A DNA stretch of 64,000 bases from Streptomyces piniterrae (GTDB lineage Bacteria > Actinomycetota > Actinomycetes > Streptomycetales > Streptomycetaceae): positions 902,295-966,294 of the forward strand of contig NZ_SUMB01000002.1 in assembly GCF_005048155.1 (NCBI RefSeq), read 5' to 3'. The translations under genes and the position numbers were made by a program. Of the stretch, positions 61,166 to 64,000 are shown in pieces. The first letter of the stretch is position 1. Each line of letters begins with the position of its first letter. Under the pieces are notes generated by a model that worked only from the letters and a program-made list of their open reading frames with translations, did no database searches and was not told the origin of the DNA.

Positions 61166-62570
61166 CTAGTAGGGCTTTGTCAGGTGGTGTCGTAGGGCTG
61201 CCATGGGGTGGGTTGGTGGCAGGTGGGGCAGGTGCCGGCCCAGGTGGCCAGGTGGCCAGGTGGCCAGGAGGTGTTGGAGGAGGTCCAGGGCCTGGTAGAG
61301 GGTCAGGCCCTGGCAGGGGCTTTTGGGCTCCTCCGCTGTTCGGTCAGGAACAGGTGGGCGGCGGTGACGAGGGTGACATGGCGGTGCCGGCCGGCGAACG
61401 AGCGGCCTTCGAAGTGGTCCAGCCCCAGTGCGGTCTTCACCTCGCGGTAGTCGTGCTCGATGCGCCACCGCAGTTTCGCGATGCGGACCAGATCGCGGGC
61501 GGGGAGGTCGGCGGGCAGGTTCGAGATCCAGTACTTGACCGGCTCGTCCTCGCCATCGGGCCACTGGGCGATCAGCCAGCTCAACGGGATCGTGCCGTCC
61601 GCGGCGGGTTTGGGCCGCCGCCCTGCGAGCCGGATGCGCACAAGCACGAAGTGTGAGCTCATCGCGGCTTTGGAGTCCTTGCGCCAGGTCAGGGTCCGTC
61701 CCTCGCCTCGCCCTGCAGCCAACGCGCGGTCACGCAAGGACACCGGCCGGGTGCGGTTACGCGGAAGGGGCCTGGGCCCAAGTCCGCTATAGGCAGGCTG
61801 GTGGGGTTCGGCAGCCTCATCATGGGCGGTCATCTCGGCCTTGGCCTGCAGGACATAGGCCAATCCGCGGTCTTCCAGGCCACGGCGGAAGTCGGCATCG
61901 GCGCCGTATCCGGTGTCCGCGACCAGCACAGCGGGCCTGAGGCCGGCGCCGGCGAGTTCATCGAGCATCCCCAGGGCGAGCTGCCACTTGGGACAGTGGT
62001 GTTCGTCGTCGGGGATGCGACAGCGTTTTCTGCGACTGTCCGCCTGGGGCATATCCCAGCTTTTGGGTAGGAACAGCCGCCAGGACAGCGGGCACGAGGC
62101 GGTGTCGGAGGCGGCATGGACGCTGACTCCGATCTGGCAGTTGCCGACCTTGCCAGCGTGCCGGAGTACTGCCGGGCCACACCGGGCGAGGAGATGCCGT
62201 CCTTGGGGAAACCGGTGTCGTCCACCACCCACGCCTGAGGACGCACCACTCGCACGGCCCGCCATGCCAGCCGGGCCCGTACAGCATCAAAGGGCCAGGT
62301 GGAGGAGGTGATGAACTGCTGGAGTTGTTGGTGGTCCACCCCCAGACGCTCAGCCATCGGCTGCATCGACTTGCGTCGGCCGTGCAGCAGCAGCCCCCCG
62401 CAGATACAAAGCGCCCTTCTCACGCTGATCCCGCCGCACCAGCGGCGCGAACACCTCCCCGGCAAACTCCTCCAACCGGCCCCGACACGCAGCAAGTTCC
62501 CCAGCCCTCGTACAACCAGCGAACTACCAGCCACCCACCGTGACAAGACCACGTAACAAAGCCCTACTAG
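61166..62570 (-). mobile_element. Decayed IS701-type element with CTAG target repeat
   Basis: The ends share a 15-base inverted repeat (CTAGTAGGGCTTTGT at 61166, complement at 62556-62570). The outer CTAG on both sides is likely the 4-base target duplication of IS701-family elements. The minus-strand transposase reads LEEFAGEVFAPLVRRDQREK, HGRRKSMQPMAERLGVDHQQ, VVDDTGFPKDGISSPGVARQ (DDE motif), VLVADTGYGADADFRRGLED and WRIEHDYREVKTALGLDHFE. Three single-base frameshifts (near 62395, 62150 and 61310) break it. An 8-bp CCAGGTGG tandem repeat (about 61240-61268) lies in the 3' end. Confidence 0.9.
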
Positions 62571-62573
62571 GAG

Positions 62574-63580
62574 CTGTCCGGCCGATCATGTGACCGCCTC
62601 CTCATCCGGTTTGTTCCTGGCATGGGTGGGCATCGGCGTGGTGAGCTGTCGGATGCCGAGTGGGAACGACTGCGGCGGTTCTTGCCGGTGAGCAACCGTC
62701 GGTGTGGGCGGTGGCGTGACCATCGCCAGGTGATCGACGGGATTCTGCACCGGGTGCGGACGGGGGTGCATTGGCGCGACCTGCCGGAGCGGTTCGGGCC
62801 CTGGAAGACCGTCTACGAGCGCCATCGGCTGTGGTCGGCGGACGGTACCTGGGAGCGTCTCCTGCAGCAGGTCCAGGCTGCGGCCGACGCGGCTGGCGGG
62901 ATCGATTGGGATGTCTCGGTGGATTCCACCAGCGTGCGGGCCCACCAGCAGGCGGCTGGCGCCCGAACCGCTCCACCGCCTGCCCCGGCGGAGTCAAAGG
63001 GGGCCGAGGCCGTGGAACACCAGGACGAGTCGCCCTGGCAGAGCCTGGTCGCCCGGCTGGTGGAGGTGGTGCGGGAGGTGAGGGCCTGGGCCGCTCGCGC
63101 GGCGGCTTCACCAGCAAGATCCACCTGAGTGCGGACGGCCGCTGCCGCCCGCTATCGCTGATCATCACGCCCGGACAGCGAGCTGACTGCACCCAGTTCG
63201 TGCGGGTGCTGGAGAAGATCCGAGTTCTTCGGCAGGGGCTCGGCCGGCCCCGCAAGAAGCCGGACAGCGTCGCAGTTGACAAGGCATACAGCAACGGGTC
63301 GTGTCGTCAGTACCTGCGGCAGCGCGGCATCCGGCACGCCATCCCGGAGAAGGCCGATAGTCAGGCCGCCCGCCTGCGCAAAGGATCGCGCGGAGGGCGG
63401 CCACCGGGCTTCGACGAGGAGCGGTACAAGAAGCGCAACACCGTCGAACGGGCCATCAACAAACTGAAGAACCACCGCGCAGTGGCCACGCGCTACGACA
63501 AGCGCGGCTACGTCTTCCTCGGCACCGTCACCGCAGCATCCTTGGTCATCTGGCTTCGGACGTGATCCGCCGGCCAGAAC
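62574..63580 (+). mobile_element. IS5-type element, two-frame transposase
   Basis: ATG 62622 gives RRGELSDAEWERLRRFLPVS and IDWDVSVDSTSVRAHQQAAG, with the first catalytic Asp. After a -1 type change near 63075-63100 it continues GRSRGGFTSKIHLSADGRC, PDSVAVDKAYSNGSCRQYLR, YKKRNTVERAINKLKNHRAV and ends at 63565. Ends CTGTCCGGCCGATCA and TGGCCGGCGGATCA (complement) are similar but imperfect. The element directly abuts the IS701 end, and it lies 8-20 bases from the stop of the contractile-injection tube gene, into whose 3' flank it has inserted. The frame change may be programmed. Confidence 0.85.
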
Positions 63581-63587
63581 TCGATTG

Positions 63588-64000
63588 CTACTCGACAGTC
63601 ATGTCTTCGTAGGTGATCGTCACCTGTTCCGTCGCCGACCCGGACTCGGCGGCTCCCAGCGATGGTCCCTCCCAGCGGGACGCCCAAGCGTTGCTGAGGT
63701 GAATGCGGCGGATGGTCTGCTTCTTCGCATCCTTCAATGCGATCGTGATGTTCTGGCGGGCAGCGTCGAGGTCGGCGTTAACCAGAGTGGCCTTGATCCA
63801 GTCGGTGAACGCGGTGCTCTTGTCCGCGCCACGGGTGATCGTGATCTCACCGGTCTTGCGCGCCCCCGGCTGGGGTGGGCCACTGTCTCAGTTCGGTGTC
63901 CTGGCCGGCGATCTGCCTACCTTGCCCGCCGTTCTCGTCCTGGGCCGGGACGTCGAGGTCAACACTGGTGAATCCGGCGCTCGTGGACGGATATCTGAGG
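63588..64000 (-). pseudogene. 3' end of a contractile-injection-system tube gene, frameshifted (continues off edge)
   Basis: The minus strand gives FTSVDLDVPAQDENGGQGRQ and GQDTELRQWPTPAGG, then a frame change near 63860 and KTGEITITRGADKSTAFTDW, ITIALKDAKKQTIRRIHLSN, AWASRWEGPSLGAAESGSAT and EQVTITYEDMTVE before TAG at 63588. This is the tail-tube (gp19-like) protein of phage and of eCIS particles common in Streptomyces. The N-terminus is outside the window. The frameshift could be a sequencing error. Confidence 0.8.

Overview
This is a high-GC actinobacterial sequence, almost certainly Streptomyces or a close relative. The signs are GC-rich third codon positions, frequent GTG/TTG starts, a telomere-maintenance pair (tap-tpg), many TetR/MerR/MarR/ArsR/HxlR regulators and typical Streptomyces lipoproteins. 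Tap-Tpg, together with many decayed insertion sequences and pseudogenes, suggests a chromosome arm or a linear plasmid rather than the conserved core.

Layout. (1) 0-4.1 kb: a Lys/Ala-rich DNA-binding-type protein cut by the window edge, a hypothetical protein, a membrane SpoIIE-type phosphatase, then a 243-residue protein of unknown family followed by two RNAs that fold as tRNA mimics with a closed acceptor stem and a long closing stem. These look like bacterial Y RNAs (YrlA type) and are the most unusual feature here. (2) 4.2-10.3 kb: TetR-P450 unit, a methyltransferase with a G-rich 8-bp repeat in its leader, and tap-tpg. (3) 10.3-22.6 kb: regulators, a polysaccharide deacetylase behind a MerR-type promoter, a lipoprotein, an RNA-repair operon (Rnl1-like ligase plus Pnkp-like kinase/phosphatase), an FG-GAP secreted protein, a frameshifted VWA protein, a zinc-ribbon membrane protein and a GH18-like lipoprotein. 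(4) 22.7-24.2 kb: a secreted hydrolase gene enclosed by long inverted repeats with a 7-bp direct repeat outside, like a non-autonomous transposon. (5) 24.3-42 kb: accessory region with an EamA/MarR pair, hydrolases, an EF-hand protein, an HxlR/EthD locus, a PhzF-like protein, a degenerate adenylation enzyme, and fossils of IS630, IS5, Tn3 and ISL3 elements, a sulfatase and a methyltransferase.

(6) 42-53.4 kb: a thiol and arsenic island. One half has a cysteine desulfurase, an ArsR-rhodanese, a metallo-beta-lactamase/rhodanese and an MFS carrier (sulfane-sulfur handling). The other has two LMW-PTP-type arsenate reductases, two ArsR repressors, an aquaporin, two flavoprotein monooxygenases and a DinB-like protein. 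Between them lies a 20-residue peptide with a CCC triplet behind a MerR-type promoter. No ArsB/Acr3 pump is seen, so arsenite exit may depend on the aquaporin.

(7) 53.5-59.5 kb: a broken GNAT gene and a pteridine-type cluster (FolE plus three RibD_C/DHFR-fold reductases, TetR, DUF4287). (8) 59.6-64 kb: a glycine-rich secreted protein, a decayed IS701-type element with a CTAG target repeat, an IS5-type element next to it, and the 3' end of a contractile-injection-system tube gene with a frameshift.

Many start sites were set by ribosome-binding sites and overlaps. All family calls come from reading motifs by eye; no database search was run.
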